Shown: in pieces, positions 35,289 through 44,136 of the stretch
Layout of the letters: every line of letters starts with the position of its first letter
How positions within the stretch are numbered: the first letter of the stretch is position 1
Assembly (NCBI GenBank): GCA_963698275.1
Contig: CAVOQE010000004.1
Span: forward strand, 434,001-498,000
Origin: Anderseniella sp963698275
GTDB taxonomy: Bacteria; Pseudomonadota; Alphaproteobacteria; Rhizobiales; Aestuariivirgaceae
Reading direction: 5' to 3'
DNA: 64,000 nt
Notes under the pieces: model-generated
The model's input: only the letters and a program-made list of their open reading frames with translations
Database searches by the model: none
Told to the model about the DNA's origin: nothing
Position numbers and translations under genes: made by a program

Positions 35289-36281
35289 CTAAGTCTGTTC
35301 CTCGGATACCGAACTGTTGGGCAGGCCGCGCTCGCGGTATGGTGTGCGCGAATAATAGGCGCGATAGCATTTCGAGAAATGCGATGGGGATGAGAACCCG
35401 CACGCCAGCGCCACATTGATCACCGACATGCTGGTTTGCAGCAGCAGGGAGCGGGCTTTCTTCAGGCGCAACTCCAGGTAATAGCGTTTCGGTGAGCGGT
35501 CCAGATAGCGTCGGAACAGTCGTTCAAGTTGCCGCGTGGACAGGCCCGCCTGGCGCGCCAGCAGGCTGGGCGACAGCGGGTCTTCCAGATTGTTTTCCAT
35601 CTGCTCGATGATGCCGACCATCTTCGGGTGGCGTGCGCCGATACGGGCAGGCAGTGACATCCGTTGATGTTCGCCCGGTTGCCTGATCGGCGAATGCAGG
35701 ATGTTTTCGGCAACACTCGATGCAAGCACCTGCCCGTGCTGCGATGAAATCAGTGCCAGGATCATGTCCAGGGCCGATGTTCCACCGGCACCGGTAAAGC
35801 GGTCACGGTCCACCTCGAACAGGCCGGAGGTGACATTGATGTCCGGAAATTCCTCGATGAAACCCGGCTGGTTTTCCCAGTGGATCGTGCAGGTATATCC
35901 GTCCAGCAATCCCGCCATCGCCAGCAATTGCGCACCGGTGCAGATGGCCCCGATATCGGTGCCAAGCCGGGCCTGCTTGCGCAGCCAGTTGAACAGGGTT
36001 TTTTCGCCGTACTGGTTAACATTTGTGCCGCCGCAAACAATAACGGTCGCATGGTCGGGTATGGCCTCCAGATCGCCGTCCGGCACCAGCGTAATGCCGT
36101 TGGACGCCGTTATCGGCGACCCATCGCTTGAATGGATGGTCCAGCTGTAAAGCTCTTTTTCCGACTGCCTGTTGGCCAGTCGCAACGGATCAATCACCGA
36201 CGTCACCGGCAAAAGCGTGAACTCCGGTACCAGGACCAGGGCAATCGGCATCGGCAAGTCTCTGGATTTGTCACCAAACAT
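35289..36281 (-). CDS. GlxA/GbdR-type AraC-family regulator (DJ-1/PfpI domain plus HTH)
   Basis: The 330-residue protein has an N-terminal class I amidotransferase-like domain (about residues 10-190; 'VIVCGGTNVNQY', 'IGAICTGAQLLAMAGLLDG') and a C-terminal AraC HTH ('LARQAGLSTRQLERLFRRYL', 'VALACGFSSPSHFSKCYRAYY'). Regulators of this layout control glycine betaine, carnitine or dimethylglycine breakdown. It is divergent from a MetF-like gene and 2.3 kb from soxG, so it probably controls methylamine-type catabolism here. Ligand is not determined. Confidence 0.88.
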   Translation of the reverse strand: MFGDKSRDLPMPIALVLVPEFTLLPVTSVIDPLRLANRQSEKELYSWTIHSSDGSPITASNGITLVPDGDLEAIPDHATVIVCGGTNVNQYGEKTLFNWLRKQARLGTDIGAICTGAQLLAMAGLLDGYTCTIHWENQPGFIEEFPDINVTSGLFEVDRDRFTGAGGTSALDMILALISSQHGQVLASSVAENILHSPIRQPGEHQRMSLPARIGARHPKMVGIIEQMENNLEDPLSPSLLARQAGLSTRQLERLFRRYLDRSPKRYYLELRLKKARSLLLQTSMSVINVALACGFSSPSHFSKCYRAYYSRTPYRERGLPNSSVSEEQT

Positions 36282-36488
36282 TGGCTTCAGACTTTCCTCG
36301 AGTTGCGGGTGTCGGCCAGGTAAGTTTCGCGAACCTCACTCATTGGTCCCGAACCGTTATTGGCCCAGGACGCCGGCCACATTGTGTGGAAACGCGTCGC
36401 ATCTGTCACTGCCAAGTCGCAAAAACCATGCCTGCCTGTAGACAAATACCGCATGATCTGCAGCTATCTGCTTATGAGGACTACGTCA
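36282..36488. promoter_or_regulatory. Divergent promoter region between the GlxA-type regulator and the MetF-like gene
   Basis: A 207-base gap separates the divergent starts and should hold both promoters and the regulator's binding site. I did not find an unambiguous operator by eye. Confidence 0.35.
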
Positions 36489-37382
36489 ATGGGTATCGCA
36501 TCAACAACCATCATCCCGGCTGCCGGCAATCAATCCGCAACTGCCGCTTTCCTGCAAAACATGACGTTGGAGATTACGCCGCGACAGGCCGAAAAGCTGC
36601 CGCTCATTGCGCAACATGTGGCGCCGGGAACCCACATTTTTGTGGCGCTCGTGGATCCCTCACATCTTGAAGACCAGATTACCGCAGTTGCGGAAATCAG
36701 GAAACTGGGCCTTGAACCGGTGCCTCATGTTCCTGCCCGGTTTGTCCGGAATGAAGACGATCTGAAGAACCGTATCGAGCGGCTGGCCACATCCGGCGAC
36801 GTCACGCGTTACCTGGTGCTCGGCGGCGGTGCGCCCGAACCGGTCGGCGACTATCACTGCGCCCTGCAGTTGATGGAAACCGGCGTGTTCGAAGCCAACG
36901 GTGCAAAGGCGCTCGGCGTGGCGGGTCACCCGGAAGGCAATGCGGACATTGCCAGGCTGCACGGTGAAGCCATGCTGATGCAGGCGCTGAGTGAAAAACA
37001 GGCCTATATCAGGGACGCCGGTCTGGACGGCTTTATCTCGACGCAATTCCTGTTTGAAGCCGCCCCGGTTGCAAGCTGGGCAAAGGCTTTGCGCGAAAAC
37101 GGCATTGATCTGCCGGCATTCATCGGCATTCCGGGTCCGGCATCCATCAAGACACTGGCGAAATACGCCGCGGTTTGCGGTGTCGGAAACTCGGCCCGTT
37201 TCATTCGCAAGCAGGCCCTCAACATCACCAAGCTGCTGAGCGTTTCAACACCGGACAAGTTCATAGAAGACCTGGCAGCCATTCACGCCACAAGTCCCGA
37301 CCTCAAGGTCATGGGCCCGCACATGTACCCGTTTGGCGGTTTCGACAAGCTGTTCGACTGGTTGTCTACCCTGCCGCGCTGA
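36489..37382 (+). CDS. Methylenetetrahydrofolate reductase (MetF-like)
   Basis: This 297-residue flavoenzyme-fold protein resembles MetF ('VPHVPARFVRNEDDLKNRI', 'YLVLGGGAPEPVGDY', 'GVAGHPEGN', 'FISTQFLFEA'), but is of the divergent type found with sarcosine and betaine catabolism genes. It likely handles methyl- or methylene-tetrahydrofolate produced by demethylation. ATG 36489 has GAGGA eight bases upstream; the frame start at 36360 is unsupported. It is divergent from the GlxA-type regulator. Confidence 0.85.
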   Translation: MGIASTTIIPAAGNQSATAAFLQNMTLEITPRQAEKLPLIAQHVAPGTHIFVALVDPSHLEDQITAVAEIRKLGLEPVPHVPARFVRNEDDLKNRIERLATSGDVTRYLVLGGGAPEPVGDYHCALQLMETGVFEANGAKALGVAGHPEGNADIARLHGEAMLMQALSEKQAYIRDAGLDGFISTQFLFEAAPVASWAKALRENGIDLPAFIGIPGPASIKTLAKYAAVCGVGNSARFIRKQALNITKLLSVSTPDKFIEDLAAIHATSPDLKVMGPHMYPFGGFDKLFDWLSTLPR

Positions 37383-37494
37383 GCAGCCAGACGGGATCGG
37401 CGCGGTTTGCCATCAAACAAATGAGTTGGGTTGTCAGTATTGCGCCTGATATGTTGCTCCAGGATAGCGATATTGATGGTAGGTCACAGGGCAT

Positions 37495-38589
37495 ATGGCG
37501 AACGGCAAACTCAAGGTCGGCATTCTGTTCGGGGGTAAGTCCGCCGAGCATGAAGTGTCTCTTCAATCGGCAAAAAATGTCGCCGACGCAATCGACAGGA
37601 ACAAGTACGACGTTGCCCTGATCGGGATTAACAAGTCCGGTGACTGGCTGTTGCCGGATCAATCCCATTTTTTGCTCAATGCCGCTGATCCGAAACTCAT
37701 ACAGCTCAACAGTGAGAACCAGGAAAGCGTGGCACTGGTGCCTCAAAGTGGAGGAGAATTGAGCAACCTGTCCGGTGGCGGTGTTCACTCCTCGATCGAT
37801 GTAGTTTTTCCAATTCTTCATGGTCCTTTTGGAGAGGATGGCACCGTGCAAGGCCTGTTGAAACTTGCCGGCGTGCCGTTCGTCGGTTCGGGCGTGATCG
37901 GTTCTGCAGCCGGCATGGACAAGGATGTCATGAAGCGCCTGCTGCGTGATGCCGGCATCCCGATCGCCAAATCCCTGACCTTCCGGCATGGCGATGTCCT
38001 GGACTACGAGGCTATCTCCCGTGAAATTGGCCTGCCGCTGTTTATCAAGCCAGCCAACATGGGATCATCCGTTGGAGTCCACAAAGTCTCCAGCCGGGAC
38101 ACGTTCGATGAGGCTGTTCTGGACGCATTTTCCTACGACATGAAAATTCTGATCGAGGAGTTCGTTGATGGCCGTGAGCTTGAGTGTGCGATACTCGGCA
38201 ATCTGCGACCGGAAGCCTCTGTTGTCGGTGAGATAAAGCCCAGTCATGACTTTTATTCCTACGAAGCCAAGTACCTGGACGAGCACGGGGCAGCGTTGGA
38301 AATCCCTGCCGACATACCAGACGCCGTCAGTGACAGAATTCGTGACCTCGCCGTGAGAACCTTTCAAACACTTGAATGCGAAGGCCTTGGCAGAGTGGAC
38401 TGCTTCCTCAAGAGCGACGGCGAGATCATCGTGAACGAGATAAACACCATGCCGGGGTTCACGAAAATCAGCATGTATCCGCGCCTTTGGGAAGCAAGCG
38501 GTGTTTCCTATCCGGACCTGATCACCAAACTGATCGAACTGGGCCTGGAGCGCTTTGAACGGGAACAGAAGTTGAAGACGTCGTTTTAG
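37495..38589 (+). CDS. ddl: D-alanine--D-alanine ligase
   Basis: The enzyme joins two D-Ala for peptidoglycan. The 364-residue protein has 'GGKSAEHEVSLQSA' at the start, 'HGPFGEDGTVQGL', the ATP-grasp Gly loop 'KPANMGSSVGVHKV', 'SYEAKYLD' with the Tyr expected for D-Ala specificity, and 'NEINTMPGFTKISMYP' with the Mg ligands. It is not in a division cluster, so it is probably the stand-alone DdlA type with a second ligase elsewhere. It converges with soxG with an 18-base gap. Confidence 0.95.
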   Translation: MANGKLKVGILFGGKSAEHEVSLQSAKNVADAIDRNKYDVALIGINKSGDWLLPDQSHFLLNAADPKLIQLNSENQESVALVPQSGGELSNLSGGGVHSSIDVVFPILHGPFGEDGTVQGLLKLAGVPFVGSGVIGSAAGMDKDVMKRLLRDAGIPIAKSLTFRHGDVLDYEAISREIGLPLFIKPANMGSSVGVHKVSSRDTFDEAVLDAFSYDMKILIEEFVDGRELECAILGNLRPEASVVGEIKPSHDFYSYEAKYLDEHGAALEIPADIPDAVSDRIRDLAVRTFQTLECEGLGRVDCFLKSDGEIIVNEINTMPGFTKISMYPRLWEASGVSYPDLITKLIELGLERFEREQKLKTSF

Positions 38590-38607
38590 GTTGGTGCGCC
38601 CTTACTC

Positions 38608-39213
38608 TTACCGTCTGCCAAACAAGCCGATGGTCGCGGCAGGCTTCGCCGTCGCCTCGATCCACTTCCAGGTGTAGTCGGCGTAAGAACGGAAGACATA
38701 GATGTCGATCGCACACGGCTTGTCCGTGACGATATGGGCAAGAGCAGCGATTTCAGCGAACATCAGGCGGCGAACCAGTCCGGCTTTGTAGTCCGGCAGC
38801 GTGAAGTCGATCGATGATCCTTTCATCAGGACTTCGCGCGCATTGTCGCCTTCGAGCCGGATGATGGCGCGCGCGTCACTCACGTCCACCACCAGCGAGT
38901 GAATATCGCCGAGATTCTTGCGGAGTTTGCCGACCAGGCCATCTGCCCTGCTGCGCGGGCAGCAGACCAGCCACTGGTCAACCGACAACCACAGCACTGT
39001 TACATCGCCTTTGACGGCCGTACTGCGTGGTTTCAGCGGCAGGTCGAGGCCAAGAGCTGCCTTGGCGGCTTGCCGGAACTTGACCGAACTTGCCTCACCT
39101 CTCAGGTCAATCATGCCGCGGTCGGAAACCTCCGACACGGAAATGCTCAGCTCTGCAGCATCGCGGCTGCCGTCAAGATGCCCGAGCGGGCTTGTATACA
39201 CAGCTTCAGACAT
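38608..39213 (-). CDS. soxG: Sarcosine oxidase gamma subunit
   Basis: The gamma subunit completes the heterotetrameric sarcosine oxidase. The 201-residue product starts at ATG 39213, overlapping the end of soxA by eight bases. Family features are the 'WLSVDQWLVCCPR' strand, 'VVDVSDARAIIRLEGDNAREVLMKG'-like segment and 'YVFRSYADYTWKWIEA' near the end. It is last in the operon soxB-D-A-G. Confidence 0.9.
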   Translation of the reverse strand: MSEAVYTSPLGHLDGSRDAAELSISVSEVSDRGMIDLRGEASSVKFRQAAKAALGLDLPLKPRSTAVKGDVTVLWLSVDQWLVCCPRSRADGLVGKLRKNLGDIHSLVVDVSDARAIIRLEGDNAREVLMKGSSIDFTLPDYKAGLVRRLMFAEIAALAHIVTDKPCAIDIYVFRSYADYTWKWIEATAKPAATIGLFGRR

Positions 39214-42200
39214 TCTGGCGTTTTCCTTCTGCATCGAGGAACACGGGAGACGATATCACCGCCTCGACGGTCTTGCCGCCCTCCAGCGGAAACGAAACTG
39301 TTTCACCCATTTTGCCCTGGCCGCCTTCGATCAGGGCCATGGCGATGGAGCGCTGCAATGTGGGGCTGAAATAGCTCGACGTCACGTGTCCGATCATTTT
39401 CATCGGCGGTGCCGATTTGACGGTCTCAACCGCGTAGGCACCGTCCGGCAGCACTTCCTGCGGGTCGGTGGTCAGCAATCCGACCAGTTGCTTGCGGCCT
39501 TCAGATGCCAGAAACGCCTGCTCCAGCGAGCGCTTGCCGATGAAGTCAGTTTTTTTCTTGGACACGGCCCAGCTCATGCCGACATCATGCGGCGTGACAG
39601 TGCCATCGGTTTCATCCCCGATGACAATGAAACCCTTTTCGGCGCGCAGCACGTGCAGGGCCTCGGTACCGTAGGCCGTTATGCCCTCGCTCTCGCCGGC
39701 CTGCATCAGCGCATCCCAAAGACCGCGTCCATATCCCGACGGCGTGGCGATTTCGTAGGACAGTTCACCGGAAAAGCTGATCCGGAACACCCGCACCGGA
39801 TATCCGGCCAGCCTGCCTTCGCGATAACTCATGAACTCGAACGCTTCAGCCGACAGGTCAATGTCGGTGTCGAGCTTGTCGAGTACCGTGCGCGCCTGCG
39901 GTCCGGCAATGGCAAACTGAGACCATTGCTCGGTCACTGACGTCACGAACACTTTCAGCGATGTCCATTCCGTTTGCAGCCATTCTTCCAGCCACGCCAC
40001 GATATTGTCGGCGCCGCCTGATGTCGTGTGCATGAGGTAATGGTCATCGCCCAGGCGAACCGTCACGCCATCATCCATCAGGAAGCCCATTTCGCTCATC
40101 ATCAGGCCATAACGTGCCTTGCCGACTTTCAGTGTCGAGAACATGTTGGTGTAGACCAGATCGAGCAGTTTGGCCGCATCCGGCCCCTTGATCTCGATCT
40201 TGCCGAGGGTCGATGCATCAAGCAGGCCGACCTTGTTGCGCACCGCCAGGATTTCCCGGTTGATGGCATCCTGTTTGGTTTCGCCTGCCTGCGGGTAACA
40301 ATAGGCCCGCCGCCATTGTCCGACCGGTTCCCAGTTGGCACCTTGTTGCCGGTGCCAGTCATAAATCGCGGTACGCCGCACCGGCAGGAACTGCTCGCCG
40401 GTCTTGGTGCCGGCAATGGCGCCAAACGAGTAGGGCGTATAGGGCGGGCGGAATGTCGTGGTGCCGATTTCGGGTATGCGCTTGCCGGTGGCATCGGAGA
40501 TGATGCCGAGACCGTTGATGTTGGAGGTCTTGCCCTGGTCCGTTGCCATGCCAAGGGTTGTGTAGCGCTTGGTATGCTCGACGGATTCATAGCCTTCGCG
40601 CTGCGCAAGCTCCAGGTCGGCTGCTGTCACATCGTTCTGGAAATCGATGAAGTGCTTGTTGCCCTCATTATAGCTGCCGGTGGCAGGCGCAAACCAGATC
40701 GGCTGGATGGGTCCGGCGCTGTGGGCTTTGACCATCGGTTTCTTTACAGGTTTTGCCGGTTTGCCGCCGAGCGCCCTGGCGGCGGTTTCACCACCGGCGA
40801 AACCTTCTTCAACGCAAGCCTTCAGGTCAAAATTGCCATTGGCGCTGCCGACAACCGTGATCGGGTCACCGTGCCGGTCGGGGCGGAAGCTTTGAATGTC
40901 ATCATCGAAGCGGAGCTTGCCGCCATTGTGGCACCACAAATGCACCACCGGATTGTAGCCGCCGGACACGGCAACGAAGTCACAGTCGACCCGTTCTTCA
41001 TTGACCACCCGGCCGCGCCCGATTGCATAGGGAGCGATCTTCACCGCGGTGATCTGTTTGCCGCCGGAAGTTGTTTCAACACCGGCTATGGCCGCACCAG
41101 CCTGCACGTTGAGGCCTGCATTACGTGCTGCGTCGGCGATTGCGGAAGGCACATCCTTGCGCACATCAATGATGCGGCTGACCGCGACGCCGGCCTCATG
41201 CAGTTTCAGGGCCGTCAGGTAGCCATCGTCATTGTTGGTGAAAATAACGCCATTCATGCCTGGCGATGTTGCATAGCGCTCTACCATGCCACGGGCCGCG
41301 GAGGCCATCATGATGCCGGGTCTGTCATTGTTGGCAAATGCAATCGGGCGCTCCAGTGCGCCGGACGCCACGATGACCTGGCCGGCGCGGATTTTCCACA
41401 GCCGATGGCGCGGTGCGCCCTGTGCCAGCAGGTCAGGGTCGTGGTCACAAACGCGTTCTGCCGCCAGCACGTAATTATGGTGATAATGCCCAACCACGGT
41501 GGTGCGCGTCAGCACATGGCAGTTGCCGGATGTCTCAAACTCGGCCCGGCGTGCGGCGACCCAGTCGGTCTGGCTGACGCCATCAATGTTGCCGGTGGAG
41601 ATATCGGCCACCCCGCCAAGCACCGGATTCTCGTCTGCCAGCATGACACGCTTGCCGGATGCTGCAGCCGCCTGGGCTGCCGCAATGCCTGAAACACCGC
41701 CGCCGACAACCAGCACATCCACATGAACATGCATTTGTTCGTACGTATCGGGATCATGCTCACGCGCTGCTTCGCCAAGGCCGGCCGCATTGCGGATAAA
41801 CGGCTCGTAGACTTTTTCCCAGAAGCTGCGCGGCCACATGAAGGTCTTGTAGTAGAAGCCGCCGGGCAAAAACCGGGAGAACTTGTTGTTGATGATGCCG
41901 ATATCAAAATCCAGGTTCGGCCAGCGGTTCTGGCTGGTCGCTGCCAGGCCGTCATATAGCTCTACCTGGGTCGCCCTGAGGTTCGGTTCCCTGCGGCCGC
42001 CTTCGCCCACGCCGATCAGCGCGTTCATCTCTTCGGACCCCAGCCCGATCAGGCCGCGCGGACGATGGTACTTGAAGCTGCGGCCCATCACCCTGCGTCC
42101 GCTCGCCAGAACGGCAGACGCAACGGTGTCACCGGAAAAACCGGTCATCCTGGCGCTGTCAAAGCTGAAAGATATCTGCTTTGAACGGTTAATGCGCGAG

Positions 42201-42244
42201 CCTTTGGCGGCGGTCTCGGGCAGTCGGTAAGGTTTGCCGGTCAT
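39206..42244 (-). CDS. soxA: Sarcosine oxidase alpha subunit
   Basis: The 1012-residue alpha subunit binds NAD and tetrahydrofolate and turns the methyl group of sarcosine into methylene-THF. The N-terminal part has a ferredoxin-like fold ('GFSGDTVASAVLASG'), then a dinucleotide-binding Gly motif (VVGGGVSGIAAAQAAAASG), a zinc-less middle, and a C-terminal GcvT-like THF-binding domain ('LDASTLGKIEIKGPDAAKLL', 'SGELSYEIATPSGYGRGLWD'). ATGA overlap with soxD and overlap with soxG show tight coupling. Confidence 0.95.
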   Translation of the reverse strand: MTGKPYRLPETAAKGSRINRSKQISFSFDSARMTGFSGDTVASAVLASGRRVMGRSFKYHRPRGLIGLGSEEMNALIGVGEGGRREPNLRATQVELYDGLAATSQNRWPNLDFDIGIINNKFSRFLPGGFYYKTFMWPRSFWEKVYEPFIRNAAGLGEAAREHDPDTYEQMHVHVDVLVVGGGVSGIAAAQAAAASGKRVMLADENPVLGGVADISTGNIDGVSQTDWVAARRAEFETSGNCHVLTRTTVVGHYHHNYVLAAERVCDHDPDLLAQGAPRHRLWKIRAGQVIVASGALERPIAFANNDRPGIMMASAARGMVERYATSPGMNGVIFTNNDDGYLTALKLHEAGVAVSRIIDVRKDVPSAIADAARNAGLNVQAGAAIAGVETTSGGKQITAVKIAPYAIGRGRVVNEERVDCDFVAVSGGYNPVVHLWCHNGGKLRFDDDIQSFRPDRHGDPITVVGSANGNFDLKACVEEGFAGGETAARALGGKPAKPVKKPMVKAHSAGPIQPIWFAPATGSYNEGNKHFIDFQNDVTAADLELAQREGYESVEHTKRYTTLGMATDQGKTSNINGLGIISDATGKRIPEIGTTTFRPPYTPYSFGAIAGTKTGEQFLPVRRTAIYDWHRQQGANWEPVGQWRRAYCYPQAGETKQDAINREILAVRNKVGLLDASTLGKIEIKGPDAAKLLDLVYTNMFSTLKVGKARYGLMMSEMGFLMDDGVTVRLGDDHYLMHTTSGGADNIVAWLEEWLQTEWTSLKVFVTSVTEQWSQFAIAGPQARTVLDKLDTDIDLSAEAFEFMSYREGRLAGYPVRVFRISFSGELSYEIATPSGYGRGLWDALMQAGESEGITAYGTEALHVLRAEKGFIVIGDETDGTVTPHDVGMSWAVSKKKTDFIGKRSLEQAFLASEGRKQLVGLLTTDPQEVLPDGAYAVETVKSAPPMKMIGHVTSSYFSPTLQRSIAMALIEGGQGKMGETVSFPLEGGKTVEAVISSPVFLDAEGKRQNV

Positions 42245-42672
42245 GACTTATTCGCCTTTGCTGGGACGGTTTTGCGCGCGGCAGTTGCCTTGGCGCCAAT
42301 CTTCTTCGCAGCCGCCTCTTTGACAGCAGGCTTGCCTGCCGTGGCCTTCTTGAAGAAGTCGGCCCACTGGCCGGTTGCCTGCTTCATGACGTCAGCGGGC
42401 GGCAATTCGGTAATGCCGTAATAGGCCTTGAACTCCAGTGACATCGTATCGCGCGCGGCATGAAACCACTTGCCGCAACCGCGATCGCAGCGCCAGCGTT
42501 CGAAATGCAGACCCTTGGGATTGAACCGCATGAACAGGTAATCGCGCTGTTCGCCGTCTGCGATGTTGTCAGGGTCGGACGTTGCCGGGCGCGCGATATG
42601 AGCCTGCCCGCCGCAGTGAAAGTCCGTCTCATCGCCTTCAGCCCCGCACACGGGGCACTGGATAATCAGCAT
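42241..42672 (-). CDS. soxD: Sarcosine oxidase delta subunit with a Lys/Ala-rich tail
   Basis: The small zinc-binding delta subunit has Cys ligands in 'CPVCGAEG', His and Cys in 'FHCGG', and 'CDRGCGKWFHAARDT'. The core ends near residue 100 as in relatives. It continues with about 40 residues of Lys/Ala-rich sequence ('KPAVKEAAAKKIGAKATAAR') like a histone H1 tail, not normally present. soxB precedes with 10 bases between. Confidence 0.93.
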   Translation of the reverse strand: MLIIQCPVCGAEGDETDFHCGGQAHIARPATSDPDNIADGEQRDYLFMRFNPKGLHFERWRCDRGCGKWFHAARDTMSLEFKAYYGITELPPADVMKQATGQWADFFKKATAGKPAVKEAAAKKIGAKATAARKTVPAKANKS

Positions 42673-42682
42673 GGCATTATTC

Positions 42683-43933
42683 CTAGTGCGCTACGGCCGC
42701 GGCAACGCTTTCATCAATGAAGCGGCCCTCGGTGAAGCGGTTAAGTCCAAATGGCGCGGCAATCGGATGCGGCCGGTCATTGGCGATGGTGTCTGCAAAC
42801 ACGAAGCCGGAACCGGGAATGGATTTCCATCCGCCGGTTCCCCAGCCGCAATTGACATAAAGCCCGCCCACATCGGTCATGCTGATGATCGGTGAGCGAT
42901 CCCCGGTCATGTCAACGATACCACCCCACTGGCGCAACATGCGCAGGCGCGAGATGATCGGGAACGTTTCCACCAGCGCCGATACGGTGTGTTCAATGGC
43001 TGGAAATGAGCCGCGCTGTGAATAGTTGTTGTAAGGGTCCGCACCGCCGCCAATGACCAGTTCGCCCTTGTCGGACTGGCTCATATAGCCATGCACCGTA
43101 TTGGCCATGACCACACAATCGATCACCGGCTTGATCGGCTCAGACACCAGTGCCTGCAGGCAGACACTTTCCACCGGCATGCGCACACCGGCCATTTCCA
43201 TGATGTTCGACGTATGGCCGGATGTGACGACGGCAACTTTCTTGGCGCGGATGGTGCCGCGTTTGGTGGCAACACCGGTAATTTTTCCACCTGAGCGCAA
43301 CATGCCGGTCACTTCGCAGTTCTGGATGACGTCGACACCCATATTGTCGATGGCGCGGGCATATCCCCAGGCAAGCGCGTCATGGCGGCCGGTGCCGCCG
43401 CGCGGCTGGTAATAGGCCCCAAGGATCGGGTAGCGCGCATCGGGACTGTCATTGATGATCGGCACGATGCGTTTAACCTCCGCTGCATCAACCATCCGGC
43501 AGTCGAGACCCGCCAGCCGGTTGGCATGGGCAGTGCGCCTGAATGCCCTGAGTTCATGCTCGGTCTGGCACAGCATCAGCACGCCGCGCGGTGAGAACAT
43601 CATGTTGTAGTTCAGTTCCTGGGACAGCGTCTCATACAGGGACCGCGCCAGTTCATAGATGGCGATAGACGGGTCCTGCAGATAATTGGACCGGATGATT
43701 GTGGTGTTGCGCCCGGTATTGCCGCCGCCAAGCCAGCCTTTTTCAATGACCGCCATGTTGGTGATGCCGTGGTTCTTGGCCAGGTAGTAGGCCGTTGCCA
43801 GGCCATGGCCGCCGGCACCCACGATCACCACATCGTACTCTTCTTTCGGGTCGGGACTGCGCCATGCGCGTTCCCAGTCCTTGTGGTAGTTCAGGGCATT
43901 TCTGGCCAGGGAAAATATCGAATAGCGTTTCAT
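42683..43933 (-). CDS. soxB: Sarcosine oxidase beta subunit
   Basis: The 416-residue catalytic flavoprotein oxidises sarcosine. It has an N-terminal FAD-binding motif ('VVIVGAGGHGLATAYYLA'), 'WLGGGNTGRNTTIIRSNYL' and the region 'RGGTGRHDALAWGYARA', whose His matches the covalent FMN site known in this family. It is first in the soxBDAG operon and divergent from ccmI. Confidence 0.95.
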   Translation of the reverse strand: MKRYSIFSLARNALNYHKDWERAWRSPDPKEEYDVVIVGAGGHGLATAYYLAKNHGITNMAVIEKGWLGGGNTGRNTTIIRSNYLQDPSIAIYELARSLYETLSQELNYNMMFSPRGVLMLCQTEHELRAFRRTAHANRLAGLDCRMVDAAEVKRIVPIINDSPDARYPILGAYYQPRGGTGRHDALAWGYARAIDNMGVDVIQNCEVTGMLRSGGKITGVATKRGTIRAKKVAVVTSGHTSNIMEMAGVRMPVESVCLQALVSEPIKPVIDCVVMANTVHGYMSQSDKGELVIGGGADPYNNYSQRGSFPAIEHTVSALVETFPIISRLRMLRQWGGIVDMTGDRSPIISMTDVGGLYVNCGWGTGGWKSIPGSGFVFADTIANDRPHPIAAPFGLNRFTEGRFIDESVAAAVAH

Positions 43934-44136
43934 GGACGGTCTTCCGAGTTGGCTCTCTATACAGGGTGAGCCGAATTAACTTCACGCAATCTAGCAAACC
44001 GCCTTAATTATCACCAAATGATTGCGACATTCAGACCGGGAAGTGCGACACTGGTGCATGACATGGCCACGTTGGTGACGTTAAACTCGCTGTTTCGTGA
44101 GTTGTATTGCTCGTTGTGCGATTGCTAAGTGGTATT
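43934..44136. promoter_or_regulatory. Divergent promoter region between soxB and ccmI
   Basis: About 200 bases separate the divergent starts of the sarcosine oxidase operon and the cytochrome c maturation operon. Both promoters should lie here; no clear operator was identified by eye. Confidence 0.4.

Noticed and set aside
40028..41692. 554-codon open frame antisense to soxA
   Set aside because: Antisense shadow of a conserved gene, with no known domain and no start signal.
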